Shown one piece after another: positions 36,644 through 48,786 of a DNA stretch of 64,000 bases (the first letter of the stretch is position 1; each line of letters begins with the position of its first letter). Made by a program: the position numbers and the translations under genes. The DNA lies in contig NW_026870398.1 of NCBI RefSeq assembly GCF_963576545.1, forward strand, positions 62,001 to 126,000. The letters run 5' to 3'. Source of the DNA: Limanda limanda (taxonomy: Eukaryota > Chordata > Actinopteri > Pleuronectiformes > Pleuronectidae). The notes beneath the pieces were generated by a model. The model made no database searches and had not been told where the DNA came from. It saw only the letters and a program-made list of their open reading frames with translations.

Positions 36644-37592
36644 AGATATTCTTGAATAACTTTTTTTGTGAAGGTCGGAGAGACTTGGAAAGTGGTTGCA
36701 TCTGGACTAATTTGGGTCCTGCGGATCGATTGGTACCATGCCCGAGCTTGTACGACCTTCGGAAGAGGTCGACCGACGAAATTCCCCCAAATCTGAGGAG
36801 ATATTCTTGAATAACTTTTTTTGTGAAGGTCGGAGAGACTTGCAAGTAGGCTCTACCCCCACTAAATGGGGTAGCGCGCATCGATCGGTACCATCCTTGA
36901 GCTTCTCCGACTTTCGGAAGGGTTAGGGTTAGGGTTAGGGATGAAAGCACATAGGAGAAAGAGATATTCTTGAATAACTTTTTTTGTAAAGGTCGGAGAG
37001 ACTTGGAAAGTGGTTGCATCTGGACTAATTTGGGTCCTGCGGATCGATTGGTACCATCCCCGAGCTTGTACGACCTTCGGAAGAGGTCGACCGACGAAAT
37101 TCCCCCAAATCTGAGGAGATATTCTTGAATAACTTTTTTTGTGAAGGTCGGAGAGACTTGCAAGTAGGCTCTACCCCCACTAAATGGGGTTGCGCGCATC
37201 GATCGGTACCATCCTTGAGCTTCTCCGACTTTCGGAAGGGTTAGGGTTAGGGTTAGGGATGAAAGCACATAGGAGAAAGAGATATTCTTGAATAACTTTT
37301 TTTGTGAAGGTCGGAGAGACTTGGAAAGTGGTTGCATCTGGACTAATTTGGGTCCTGCAGATCGATTGGTACCATGCCCGAGCTTGTACGACCTTCGGAA
37401 GAGGTCGACCGACGAAATTCCCCCAAATCTGAGGAGATATTCTTGAATAACTTTTTTTGTGAAGGTCGGAGAGACTTGCAAGTAGGCTCTACCCCCACTA
37501 AATGGGGTAGCGCGCATCGATCGGTACCATCCTTGAGCTTCTCCGACTTTCGGAAGGGTTAGGGTTAGGGATGAAAGCACATAGGAGAAAGA

Positions 37593-40500
37593 GATATTCT
37601 TGAATAACTTTTTTTGTGAAGGTCGGAGAGACTTGGAAAGTGGTTGCATCTGGACTAATTTGGGTCCTGCGGATCGATTGGTACCATGCCCGAGCTTGTA
37701 CGACCTTCGGAAGAGGTCGACCGACGAAATTCCCCCAAATCTGAGGAGATATTCTTGAATAACTTTTTTTGTGAAGGTCGGAGAGACTTGCAAGTAGGCT
37801 CTACCCCCACTAAATGGGGTAGCGCGCATCGATCGGTACCATCCTTGAGCTTCTCCGACTTTCGGAAGGGTTAGGGTTAGGGTTAGGGATGAAAGCACAT
37901 AGGAGAAAGAGATATTCTTGAATAACTTTTTTTGTAAAGGTCGGAGAGACTTGGAAAGTGGTTGCATCTGGACTAATTTGGGTCCTGCGGATCGATTGGT
38001 ACCATCCCCGAGCTTGTACGACCTTCGGAAGAGGTCGACCGACGAAATTCCCCCAAATCTGAGGAGATATTCTTGAATAACTTTTTTTGTGAAGGTCGGA
38101 GAGACTTGCAAGTAGGCTCTACCCCCACTAAATGGGGTTGCGCGCATCGATCGGTACCATCCTTGAGCTTCTCCGACTTTCGGAAGGGTTAGGGTTAGGG
38201 TTAGGGATGAAAGCACATAGGAGAAAGAGATATTCTTGAATAACTTTTTTTGTGAAGGTCGGAGAGACTTGCAAGTAGGCTCTACCCCCACTAAATGGGG
38301 TAGCGCGCATCGATCGGTACCATCCTTGAGCTTCTCCGACTTTCGGAAGGGTTAGGGTTAGGGTTAGGGATGAAAGCACATAGGAGAAAGAGATATTCTT
38401 GAATAACTTTTTTTGTGAAGGTCGGAGAGACTTGGAAAGTGGTTGCATCTGGACTAATTTGGGTCCTGCAGATCGATTGGTACCATCCCCGAGCTTGTAC
38501 GACCTTCGGAAGAGGTCGACCGACGAAATTCCCCCAAATCTGAGGAGATATTCTTGAATAACTTTTTTTGTGAAGGTCGGAGAGACTTGCAAGTAGGCTC
38601 TACCCCCACTAAATGGGGTTGCGCGCATCGATCGGTACCATCCTTGAGCTTCTCCGACTTTCGGAAGGGTTAGGGTTAGGGTTAGGGATGAAAGCACATA
38701 GGAGAAAGAGATATTCTTGAATAACTTTTTTTGTGAAGGTCGGAGAGACTTGAAAAGTGGTTGCATCTGGACTAATTTGGGTCCTGCGGATCGATTGGTA
38801 CCATCCCCGAGCTTGTAAGACCTTCGGAAGAGGTCGACCGACGAAATTCCCCCAAATCTGAGGAGATATTCTTGAATAACTTTTTTTGTGAAGGTCGGAA
38901 AGACTTGCAAGTAGGCTCTACCCCCACTAAATGGGGTTGCGCGCATCGATCGGTACCATCCTTGAGCTTCTCCGACTTTCGGAAGGGTTAGGGTTAGGGT
39001 TAGGGATGAAAGCACATAGGAGAAAGAGATATTCTTGAATAACTTTTTTTGTGAAGGTCGGAGAGACTTGCAAGTAGGCTCTACCCCCACTAAATGGGGT
39101 AGCGCACATCGATCGGTACCATCTTTGAGCTTCTCCGACTTTCGGAAGGGTTAGGGTTAGGGTTAGGGATGAAAGCACATAGGAGAAAGAGATATTCTTG
39201 AATAACTTTTTTTGTGAAGGTCGGAGAGACTTGAAAAGTGGTTGCATCTGGACTAATTTGGGTCCTGCAGATCGATTGGTACCATCCCCGAGCTTGTACG
39301 ACCTTCGGAAGAGGTCGACCGACGAAATTCCCCCAAATCTGAGGAGATATTCTTGAATAACTTTTTTTGTGAAGGTCGGAGAGACTTGCAAGTAGGCTCT
39401 ACCCCCACTAAATGGGGTTGCGCGCATCGATCGGTACCATCCTTGAGCTTCTCCGACTTTCGGAAGGGTTAGGGTTAGGGTTAGGGATGAAAGCACATAG
39501 GAGAAAGAGATATTCTTGAATAACTTTTTTTGTGAAGGTCGGAGAGACTTGCAAGTAGGCTCTACTCCCACTAAATGGGGTAGCGCGCATCGATCGGTAC
39601 CATCCTTGAGCTTCTCCGACTTTCGGAAGGGTTAGGGTTAGGGTTAGGGATGAAAGCACATAGGAGAAAGAGATATTCTTGAATAACTTTTTTTGTGAAG
39701 GTCGGAGAGACTTGCAAGTAGGCTCTACCCCCACTAAATGGGGTAGCGCGCATCGATCGGTACCATCCTTGAGCTTCTCCGACTTTCGGAAGGGTTAGGG
39801 TTAGGGTTAGGGATGAAAGCACATAGGAGAAAGAGATATTCTTGAATAACTTTTTTTGTGAAGGTCGGAGAGACTTGCAAGTAGGCTCTACCCCCACTAA
39901 ATGGGGTAGCGCGCATCGATCGGTACCATCTTTGAGCTTCTCCGACTTTCGGAAGGGTTAGGGTTAGGGTTAGGGATGAAAGCACATAGGAGAAAGAGAT
40001 ATTCTTGAATAACTTTTTTTGTGAAGGTCGGAGAGACTTGAAAAGTGGTTGCATCTGGACTAATTTGGGTCCTGCAGATCGATTGGTACCATCCCCGAGC
40101 TTGTACGACCTTCGGAAGAGGTCGACCGACGAAATTCCCCCAAATCTGAGGAGATATTCTTGAATAACTTTTTTTGTGAAGGTCGGAGAGACTTGCAAGT
40201 AGGCTCTACCCCCACTAAATGGGGTTGCGCGCATCGATCGGTACCATCCTTGAGCTTCTCCGACTTTCGGAAGGGTTAGGGTTAGGGTTAGGGATGAAAG
40301 CACATAGGAGAAAGAGATATTCTTGAATAACTTTTTTTGTGAAGGTCGGAGAGACTTGAAAAGTGGTTGCATCTGGACTAATTTGGGTCCTGCGGATCGA
40401 TTGGTACCATCCCCGAGCTTGTACGACCTTCGGAAGAGGTCGACCGACGAAATTCCCCCAAATCTGAGGAGATATTCTTGAATAACTTTTTTTGTGAAGG

Positions 40501-43500
40501 TCGGAGAGACTTGCAAGTAGGCTCTACTCCCACTAAATGGGGTTGCGCGCATCGATCGGTACCATCCTTGAGCTTCTCCGACTTTCGGAAGGGTTAGGGT
40601 TAGGGTTAGGGATGAAAGCACATAGGAGAAAGAGATATTCTTGAATAACTTTTTTTGTGAAGGTCGGAGAGACTTGCAAGTAGGCTCTACCCCCACTAAA
40701 TGGGGTAGCGCGCATCGATCGGTACCATCCTTGAGCTTCTCCGACTTTCGGAAGGGTTAGGGTTAGGGTTAGGGATGAAAGCACATAGGAGAAAGAGATA
40801 TTCTTGAATAACTTTTTTTGTGAAGGTCGGAGAGACTTGGAAAGTGGTTGCATCTGGACTAATTTGGGTCCTGCGGATCGATTGGTACCATGCCCGAGCT
40901 TGTACGACCTTCGGAAGAGGTCGACCGACGAAATTCCCCCAAATCTGAGGAGATATTCTTGAATAACTTTTTTTGTGAAGGTCGGAGAGACTTGCAAGTA
41001 GGCTCTACCCCCACTAAATGGGGTAGCGCGCATCGATCGGTACCATCCTTGAGCTTCTCCGACTTTCGGAAGGGTTAGGGTTAGGGTTAGGGATGAAAGC
41101 ACATAGGAGAAAGAGATATTCTTGAATAACTTTTTTTGTAAAGGTCGGAGAGACTTGGAAAGTGGTTGCATCTGGACTAATTTGGGTCCTGCGGATCGAT
41201 TGGTACCATCCCCGAGCTTGTACGACCTTCGGAAGAGGTCGACCGACGAAATTCCCCCAAATCTGAGGAGATATTCTTGAATAACTTTTTTTGTGAAGGT
41301 CGGAGAGACTTGCAAGTAGGCTCTACCCCCACTAAATGGGGTTGCGCGCATCGATCGGTACCATCCTTGAGCTTCTCCGACTTTCGGAAGGGTTAGGGTT
41401 AGGGTTAGGGATGAAAGCACATAGGAGAAAGAGATATTCTTGAATAACTTTTTTTGTGAAGGTCGGAGAGACTTGCAAGTAGGCTCTACCCCCACTAAAT
41501 GGGGTAGCGCGCATCGATCGGTACCATCCTTGAGCTTCTCCGACTTTCGGAAGGGTTAGGGTTAGGGTTAGGGATGAAAGCACATAGGAGAAAGAGATAT
41601 TCTTGAATAACTTTTTTTGTGAAGGTCGGAGAGACTTGGAAAGTGGTTGCATCTGGACTAATTTGGGTCCTGCGGATCGATTGGTACCATCCCCGAGCTT
41701 GTACGACCTTCGGAAGAGGTCGACCGACGAAATTCCCCCAAATCTGAGGAGATATTCTTGAATAACTTTTTTTGTGAAGGTCGGAGAGACTTGCAAGTAG
41801 GCTCTACCCCCACTAAATGGGGTTGCGCGCATCGATCGGTACCATCCTTGAGCTTCTCCGACTTTCGGAAGGGTTAGGGTTAGGGTTAGGGATGAAAGCA
41901 CATAGGAGAAAGAGATATTCTTGAATAACTTTTTTTGTGAAGGTCGGAGAGACTTGAAAAGTGGTTGCATCTGGACTAATTTGGGTCCTGCGGATCGATT
42001 GGTACCATCCCCGAGCTTGTAAGACCTTCGGAAGAGGTCGACCGACGAAATTCCCCCAAATCTGAGGAGATATTCTTGAATAACTTTTTTTGTGAAGGTC
42101 GGAGAGACTTGCAAGTAGGCTCTACCCCCACTAAATGGGGTTGCGCGCATCGATCGGTACCATCCTTGAGCTTCTCCGACTTTCGGAAGGGTTAGGGTTA
42201 GGGTTAGGGATGAAAGCACATAGGAGAAAGAGATATTCTTGAATAACTTTTTTTGTGAAGGTCGGAGAGACTTGCAAGTAGGCTCTACCCCCACTAAATG
42301 GGGTAGCGCACATCGATCGGTACCATCTTTGAGCTTCTCCGACTTTCGGAAGGGTTAGGGTTAGGGTTAGGGATGAAAGCACATAGGAGAAAGAGATATT
42401 CTTGAATAACTTTTTTTGTGAAGGTCGGAGAGACTTGAAAAGTGGTTGCATCTGGACTAATTTGGGTCCTGCAGATCGATTGGTACCATCCCCGAGCTTG
42501 TACGACCTTCGGAAGAGGTCGACCGACGAAATTCCCCCAAATCTGAGGAGATATTCTTGAATAACTTTTTTTGTGAAGGTCGGAGAGACTTGCAAGTAGG
42601 CTCTACCCCCACTAAATGGGGTTGCGCGCATCGATCGGTACCATCCTTGAGCTTCTCCGACTTTCGGAAGGGTTAGGGTTAGGGTTAGGGATGAAAGCAC
42701 ATAGGAGAAAGAGATATTCTTGAATAACTTTTTTTGTGAAGGTCGGAGAGACTTGCAAGTAGGCTCTACTCCCACTAAATGGGGTAGCGCGCATCGATCG
42801 GTACCATCCTTGAGCTTCTCCGACTTTCGGAAGGGTTAGGGTTAGGGTTAGGGATGAAAGCACATAGGAGAAAGAGATATTCTTGAATAACTTTTTTTGT
42901 GAAGGTCGGAGAGACTTGCAAGTAGGCTCTACCCCCACTAAATGGGGTAGCGCGCATCGATCGGTACCATCCTTGAGCTTCTCCGACTTTCGGAAGGGTT
43001 AGGGTTAGGGTTAGGGATGAAAGCACATAGGAGAAAGAGATATTCTTGAATAACTTTTTTTGTGAAGGTCGGAGAGACTTGCAAGTAGGCTCTACCCCCA
43101 CTAAATGGGGTAGCGCGCATCGATCGGTACCATCTTTGAGCTTCTCCGACTTTCGGAAGGGTTAGGGTTAGGGTTAGGGATGAAAGCACATAGGAGAAAG
43201 AGATATTCTTGAATAACTTTTTTTGTGAAGGTCGGAGAGACTTGAAAAGTGGTTGCATCTGGACTAATTTGGGTCCTGCAGATCGATTGGTACCATCCCC
43301 GAGCTTGTACGACCTTCGGAAGAGGTCGACCGACGAAATTCCCCCAAATCTGAGGAGATATTCTTGAATAACTTTTTTTGTGAAGGTCGGAGAGACTTGC
43401 AAGTAGGCTCTACCCCCACTAAATGGGGTTGCGCGCATCGATCGGTACCATCCTTGAGCTTCTCCGACTTTCGGAAGGGTTAGGGTTAGGGTTAGGGATG

Positions 43501-44636
43501 AAAGCACATAGGAGAAAGAGATATTCTTGAATAACTTTTTTTGTGAAGGTCGGAGAGACTTGAAAAGTGGTTGCATCTGGACTAATTTGGGTCCTGCGGA
43601 TCGATTGGTACCATCCCCGAGCTTGTACGACCTTCGGAAGAGGTCGACCGACGAAATTCCCCCAAATCTGAGGAGATATTCTTGAATAACTTTTTTTGTG
43701 AAGGTCGGAGAGACTTGCAAGTAGGCTCTACCCCCACTAAATGGGGTTGCGCGCATCGATCGGTACCATCCTTGAGCTTCTCCGACTTTCGGAAGGGTTA
43801 GGGTTAGGGTTAGGGATGAAAGCACATAGGAGAAAGAGATATTCTTGAATAACTTTTTTTGTGAAGGTCGGAGAGACTTGCAAGTAGGCTCTACCCCCAC
43901 TAAATGGGGTAGCGCGCATCGATCGGTACCATCCTTGAGCTTCTCCGACTTTCGGAAGGGTTAGGGTTAGGGTTAGGGATGAAAGCACATAGGAGAAAGA
44001 GATATTCTTGAATAACTTTTTTTGTGAAGGTCGGAGAGACTTGGAAAGTGGTTGCATCTGGACTAATTTGGGTCCTGCGGATCGATTGGTACCATGCCCG
44101 AGCTTGTACGACCTTCGGAAGAGGTCGACCGACGAAATTCCCCCAAATCTGAGGAGATATTCTTGAATAACTTTTTTTGTGAAGGTCGGAGAGACTTGCA
44201 AGTAGGCTCTACCCCCACTAAATGGGGTAGCGCGCATCGATCGGTACCATCCTTGAGCTTCTCCGACTTTCGGAAGGGTTAGGGTTAGGGTTAGGGATGA
44301 AAGCACATAGGAGAAAGAGATATTCTTGAATAACTTTTTTTGTAAAGGTCGGAGAGACTTGGAAAGTGGTTGCATCTGGACTAATTTGGGTCCTGCGGAT
44401 CGATTGGTACCATCCCCGAGCTTGTACGACCTTCGGAAGAGGTCGACCGACGAAATTCCCCCAAATCTGAGGAGATATTCTTGAATAACTTTTTTTGTGA
44501 AGGTCGGAGAGACTTGCAAGTAGGCTCTACCCCCACTAAATGGGGTTGCGCGCATCGATCGGTACCATCCTTGAGCTTCTCCGACTTTCGGAAGGGTTAG
44601 GGTTAGGGTTAGGGATGAAAGCACATAGGAGAAAGA
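37593..44636 (+). repeat. Tandem duplication, period 3204 bp (7 D + 6 S)
   Basis: The unit order D2 S D2 S D S3 D2 S from 37,593 repeats from 40,797, and homology runs on to about 44,636. Shared markers are B2 at 37,686 and 40,890, GCTTGTAAGACC near 38,812 and 42,016, GCGCACATCG with ATCTTTGAG near 39,110 and 42,310, and CTACTCCC at 39,563 and 42,767. Differences: CTGCAG against CTGCGG at 38,470, GTCGGAAAGAC near 38,898, and CTACTCCC against CTACCCCC near 40,527. Confidence 0.85.
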
Positions 44637-46870
44637 GATATTCTTGAATAACTTTTTTTGTGAAGGTCGGAGAGACTTGGAAAGTGGTTGCATCTGGACT
44701 AATTTGGGTCCTGCGGATCGATTGGTACCATGCCCGAGCTTGTACGACCTTCGGAAGAGGTCGACCGACAAAATTCCCCCAAATCTGAGGAGATATTCTT
44801 GAATAACTTTTTTTGTGAAGGTCGGAGAGACTTGCAAGTAGGCTCTACCCCCACTAAATGGGGTTGCGCGCATCGATCGGTACCATCCTTGAGCTTCTCC
44901 GACTTTCGGAAGGGTTAGGGTTAGGGTTAGGGATGAAAGCACATAGGAGAAAGAGATATTCTTGAATAACTTTTTTTGTGAAGGTCGGAGAGACTTGAAA
45001 AGTGGTTGCATCTGGACTAATTTGGGTCCTGCGGATCGATTGGTACCATCCCCGAGCTTGTACGACCTTCGGAAGAGGTCGACCGACGAAATTCCCCCAA
45101 ATCTGAGGAGATATTCTTGAATAACTTTTTTTGTGAAGGTCGGAGAGACTTGCAAGTAGGCTCTACCCCCACTAAATGGGGTTGCGCGCATCGATCGGTA
45201 CCATCCTTGAGCTTCTCCGACTTTCGGAAGGGTTAGGGTTAGGGTTAGGGATGAAAGCACATAGGAGAAAGAGATATTCTTGAATAACTTTTTTTGTGAA
45301 GGTCGGAGAGACTTGCAAGTAGGCTCTACCCCCACTAAATGGGGTAGCGCGCATCGATCGGTACCATCCTTGAGCTTCTCCGACTTTCGGAAGGGTTAGG
45401 GTTAGGGTTAGGGATGAAAGCACATAGGAGAAAGAGATATTCTTGAATAACTTTTTTTGTGAAGGTCGGAGAGACTTGGAAAGTGGTTGCATCTGGACTA
45501 ATTTGGGTCCTGCGGATCGATTGGTACCATGCCCGAGCTTGTACGACCTTCGGAAGAGGTCGACCGACGAAATTCCCCCAAATCTGAGGAGATATTCTTG
45601 AATAACTTTTTTTGTGAAGGTCGGAGAGACTTGCAAGTAGGCTCTACCCCCACTAAATGGGGTAGCGCGCATCGATCGGTACCATCCTTGAGCTTCTCCG
45701 ACTTTCGGAAGGGTTAGGGTTAGGGTTAGGGATGAAAGCACATAGGAGAAAGAGATATTCTTGAATAACTTTTTTTGTAAAGGTCGGAGAGACTTGGAAA
45801 GTGGTTGCATCTGGACTAATTTGGGTCCTGCGGATCGATTGGTACCATCCCCGAGCTTGTACGACCTTCGGAAGAGGTCGACCGACGAAATTCCACCAAA
45901 TCTGAGGAGATATTCTTGAATAACTTTTTTTGTGAAGGTCGGAGAGACTTGCAAGTAGGCTCTACCCCCACTAAATGGGGTTGCGCACATCGATCGGTAC
46001 CATCCTTGAGCTTCTCCGACTTTCGGAAGGGTTAGGGTTAGGGTTAGGGATGAAAGCACATAGGAGAAAGAGATATTCTTGAATAACTTTTTTTGTGAAG
46101 GTCGGAGAGACTTGGAAAGTGGTTGCATCTGGACTAATTTGGGTCCTGCGGATCGATTGGTACCATGCCCGAGCTTGTACGACCTTCGGAAGAGGTCGAC
46201 CGACAAAATTCCCCCAAATCTGAGGAGATATTCTTGAATAACTTTTTTTGTGAAGGTCGGAGAGACTTGCAAGTAGGCTCTACCCCCACTAAATGGGGTA
46301 GCGCGCATCGATCGGTACCATCCTTGAGCTTCTCCGACTTTCGGAAGGGTTAGGGTTAGGGTTAGGGATGAAAGCACATAGGAGAAAGAGATATTCTTGA
46401 ATAACTTTTTTTGTAAAGGTCGGAGAGACTTGGAAAGTGGTTGCATCTGGACTAATTTGGGTCCTGCGGATCGATTGGTACCATCCCCGAGCTTGTACGA
46501 CCTTCGGAAGAGGTCGACCGACGAAATTCCCCCAAATCTGAGGAGATATTCTTGAATAACTTTTTTTGTGAAGGTCGGAGAGACTTGCAAGTAGGCTCTA
46601 CCCCCACTAAATGGGGTTGCGCGCATCGATCGGTACCATCTTTGAGCTTCTCCGACTTTCGGAAGGGTTAGGGTTAGGGTTAGGGATGAAAGCACATAGG
46701 AGAAAGAGATATTCTTGAATAACTTTTTTTGTGAAGGTCGGAGAGACTTGCAAGTAGGCTCTACCCCCACTAAATGGGGTAGCGCGCATCGATCGGTACC
46801 ATCCTTGAGCTTCTCCGACTTTCGGAAGGGTTAGGGTTAGGGTTAGGGATGAAAGCACATAGGAGAAAGA
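43838..46870 (+). repeat. Tandem duplication, period 1435 bp (4 D + 1 S)
   Basis: A solo A plus four dimers from 43,838 recurs from 45,273. Both have B2 as first and third dimer, and the third carries CGACAAAATT at about 44,766 and 46,201, seen nowhere else. The fourth dimer differs in type: GTGAAGG with GAAAAG near 44,989, against GTAAAGG with GGAAAG near 46,413. Some exchange therefore followed the duplication. The second arm also has CCACCAAAT near 45,893 and GCGCACATCG near 45,984, both found again near 7,680-7,771. Confidence 0.8.
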
Positions 46871-48786
46871 GATATTCTTGAATAACTTTTTTTGTGAAGG
46901 TCGGAGAGACTTGGAAAGTGGTTGCATCTGGACTAATTTGGGTCCTGCGGATCGATTGGTACCATCCCCGAGCTTGTACGACCTTCGGAAGAGGTCGACC
47001 GACGAAATTCCCCCAAATCTGAGGAGATATTCTTGAATAACTTTTTTTGTGAAGGTCGGAGAGACTTGCAAGTAGGCTCTACCCCCACTAAATGGGGTTG
47101 CGCGCATCGATCGGTACCATCCTTGAGCTTCTCCGACTTTCGGAAGGGTTAGGGTTAGGGTTAGGGATGAAAGCACATAGGAGAAAGAGATATTCTTGAA
47201 TAACTTTTTTTGTGAAGGTCGGAGAGACTTGAAAAGTGGTTGCATCTGGACTAATTTGGGTCCTGCGGATCGATTGGTACCATCCCTGAGCTTGTACGAC
47301 CTTCGGAAGAGGTCGACCGACGAAATTCCCCCAAATCTGAGGAGATATTCTTGAATAACTTTTTTTGTGAAGGTCGGAGAGACTTGCAAGTAGGCTCTAC
47401 CCCCACTAAATGGGGTTGCGCGCATCGATCGGTACCATCCTTGAGCTTCTCCGACTTTCGGAAGGGTTAGGGTTAGGGTTAGGGATGAAAGCACATAGGA
47501 GAAAGAGATATTCTTGAATAACTTTTTTTGTGAAGGTCGGAGAGACTTGAAAAGTGGTTGCATCTGGACTAATTTGGGTCCTGCGGATCGATTGGTACCA
47601 TCCCCGAGCTTGTACGACCTTCGGAAGAGGTCGACCGACGAAATTCCCCCAAATCTGAGGAGATATTCTTGAATAACTTTTTTTGTGAAGGTCGGAGAGA
47701 CTTGCAAGTAGGCTCTACCCCCACTAAATGGGGTTGCGCGCATCGATCGGTACCATCCTTGAGCTTCTCCGACTTTCGGAAGGGTTAGGGTTAGGGTTAG
47801 GGATGAAAGCACATAGGAGAAAGAGATATTCTTGAATAACTTTTTTTGTGAAGGTCGGAGAGACTTGCAAGTAGGCTCTACCCCCACTAAATGGGGTAGC
47901 GCGCATCGATCGGTACCATCTTTGAGCTTCTCCGACTTTCGGAAGGGTTAGGGTTAGGGTTAGGGATGAAAGCACATAGGAGAAAGAGATATTCTTGAAT
48001 AACTTTTTCTGTGAAGGTCGGAGAGACTTGAAAAGTGGTTGCATCTGGACTAATTTGGGTCCTGCAGATCGATTGGTACCATCCCCGAGCTTGTACGACC
48101 TTCGGAAGAGGTCGACCGACGAAATTCCCCCAAATCTGAGGAGATATTCTTGAATAACTTTTTTTGTGAAGGTCGGAGAGACTTGCAAGTAGGCTCTACC
48201 CCCACTAAATGGGGTAGCGCGCATCGATCGGTACCATCCTTGAGCTTCTCCGACTTTCGGAAGGGTTAGGGTTAGGGTTAGGGATGAAAGCACATAGGAG
48301 AAAGAGATATTCTTGAATAACTTTTTTTGTGAAGGTCGGAGAGACTTGCAAGTAGGCTCTACCCCCACTAAATGGGGTAGCGCGCATCGATCGGTACCAT
48401 CCTTGAGCTTCTCCGACTTTCGGAAGGGTTAGGGTTAGGGTTAGGGATGAAAGCACATAGGAGAAAGAGATATTCTTGAATAACTTTTTTTGTGAAGGTC
48501 GGAGAGACTTGAAAAGTGGTTGCATCTGGACTAATTTGGGTCCTGCGGATCGATTGGTACCATCCCCGAGCTTGTACGACCTTCGGAAGAGGTCGACCGA
48601 CGAAATTCCCCCAAATCTGAGGAGATATTCTTGAATAACTTTTTTTGTGAAGGTCGGAGAGACTTGCAAGTAGGCTCTACCCCCACTAAATGGGGTTGCG
48701 CGCATCGATCGGTACCATCCTTGAGCTTCTCCGACTTTCGGAAGGGTTAGGGTTAGGGTTAGGGATGAAAGCACATAGGAGAAAGA

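Larger units (their letters stand above)
23831..39411 (+). repeat. Long segmental duplication, copy 2
   Basis: This is the second copy of 1-19,590, 4,009 bp shorter. It has one copy instead of two of the 1761-bp and 2723-bp periods and an extra 475-bp period, and these changes sum exactly. By eye I found seven single-base differences in aligned parts: 9,753/29,099, 10,197/29,543, 10,291/29,637, 14,514/34,335, 14,798/34,619, 16,569/36,390 and 18,649/38,470. That list is not exhaustive, but identity is clearly very high. Unit order from 24,007: D S D S2 D3 S2 D2 S D S3 D S D S D2 S2 D S D S3 D2 S D S D2 S D2 S D2 S D S4 D2 S D5 S D2 S D. Confidence 0.9.

Noticed and set aside
23831..39411. Pure assembly duplication of 1-19,590
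   Set aside because: At least seven single-base differences and three internal length differences separate the copies, so it is not a plain duplicated contig. Local misassembly is still possible.
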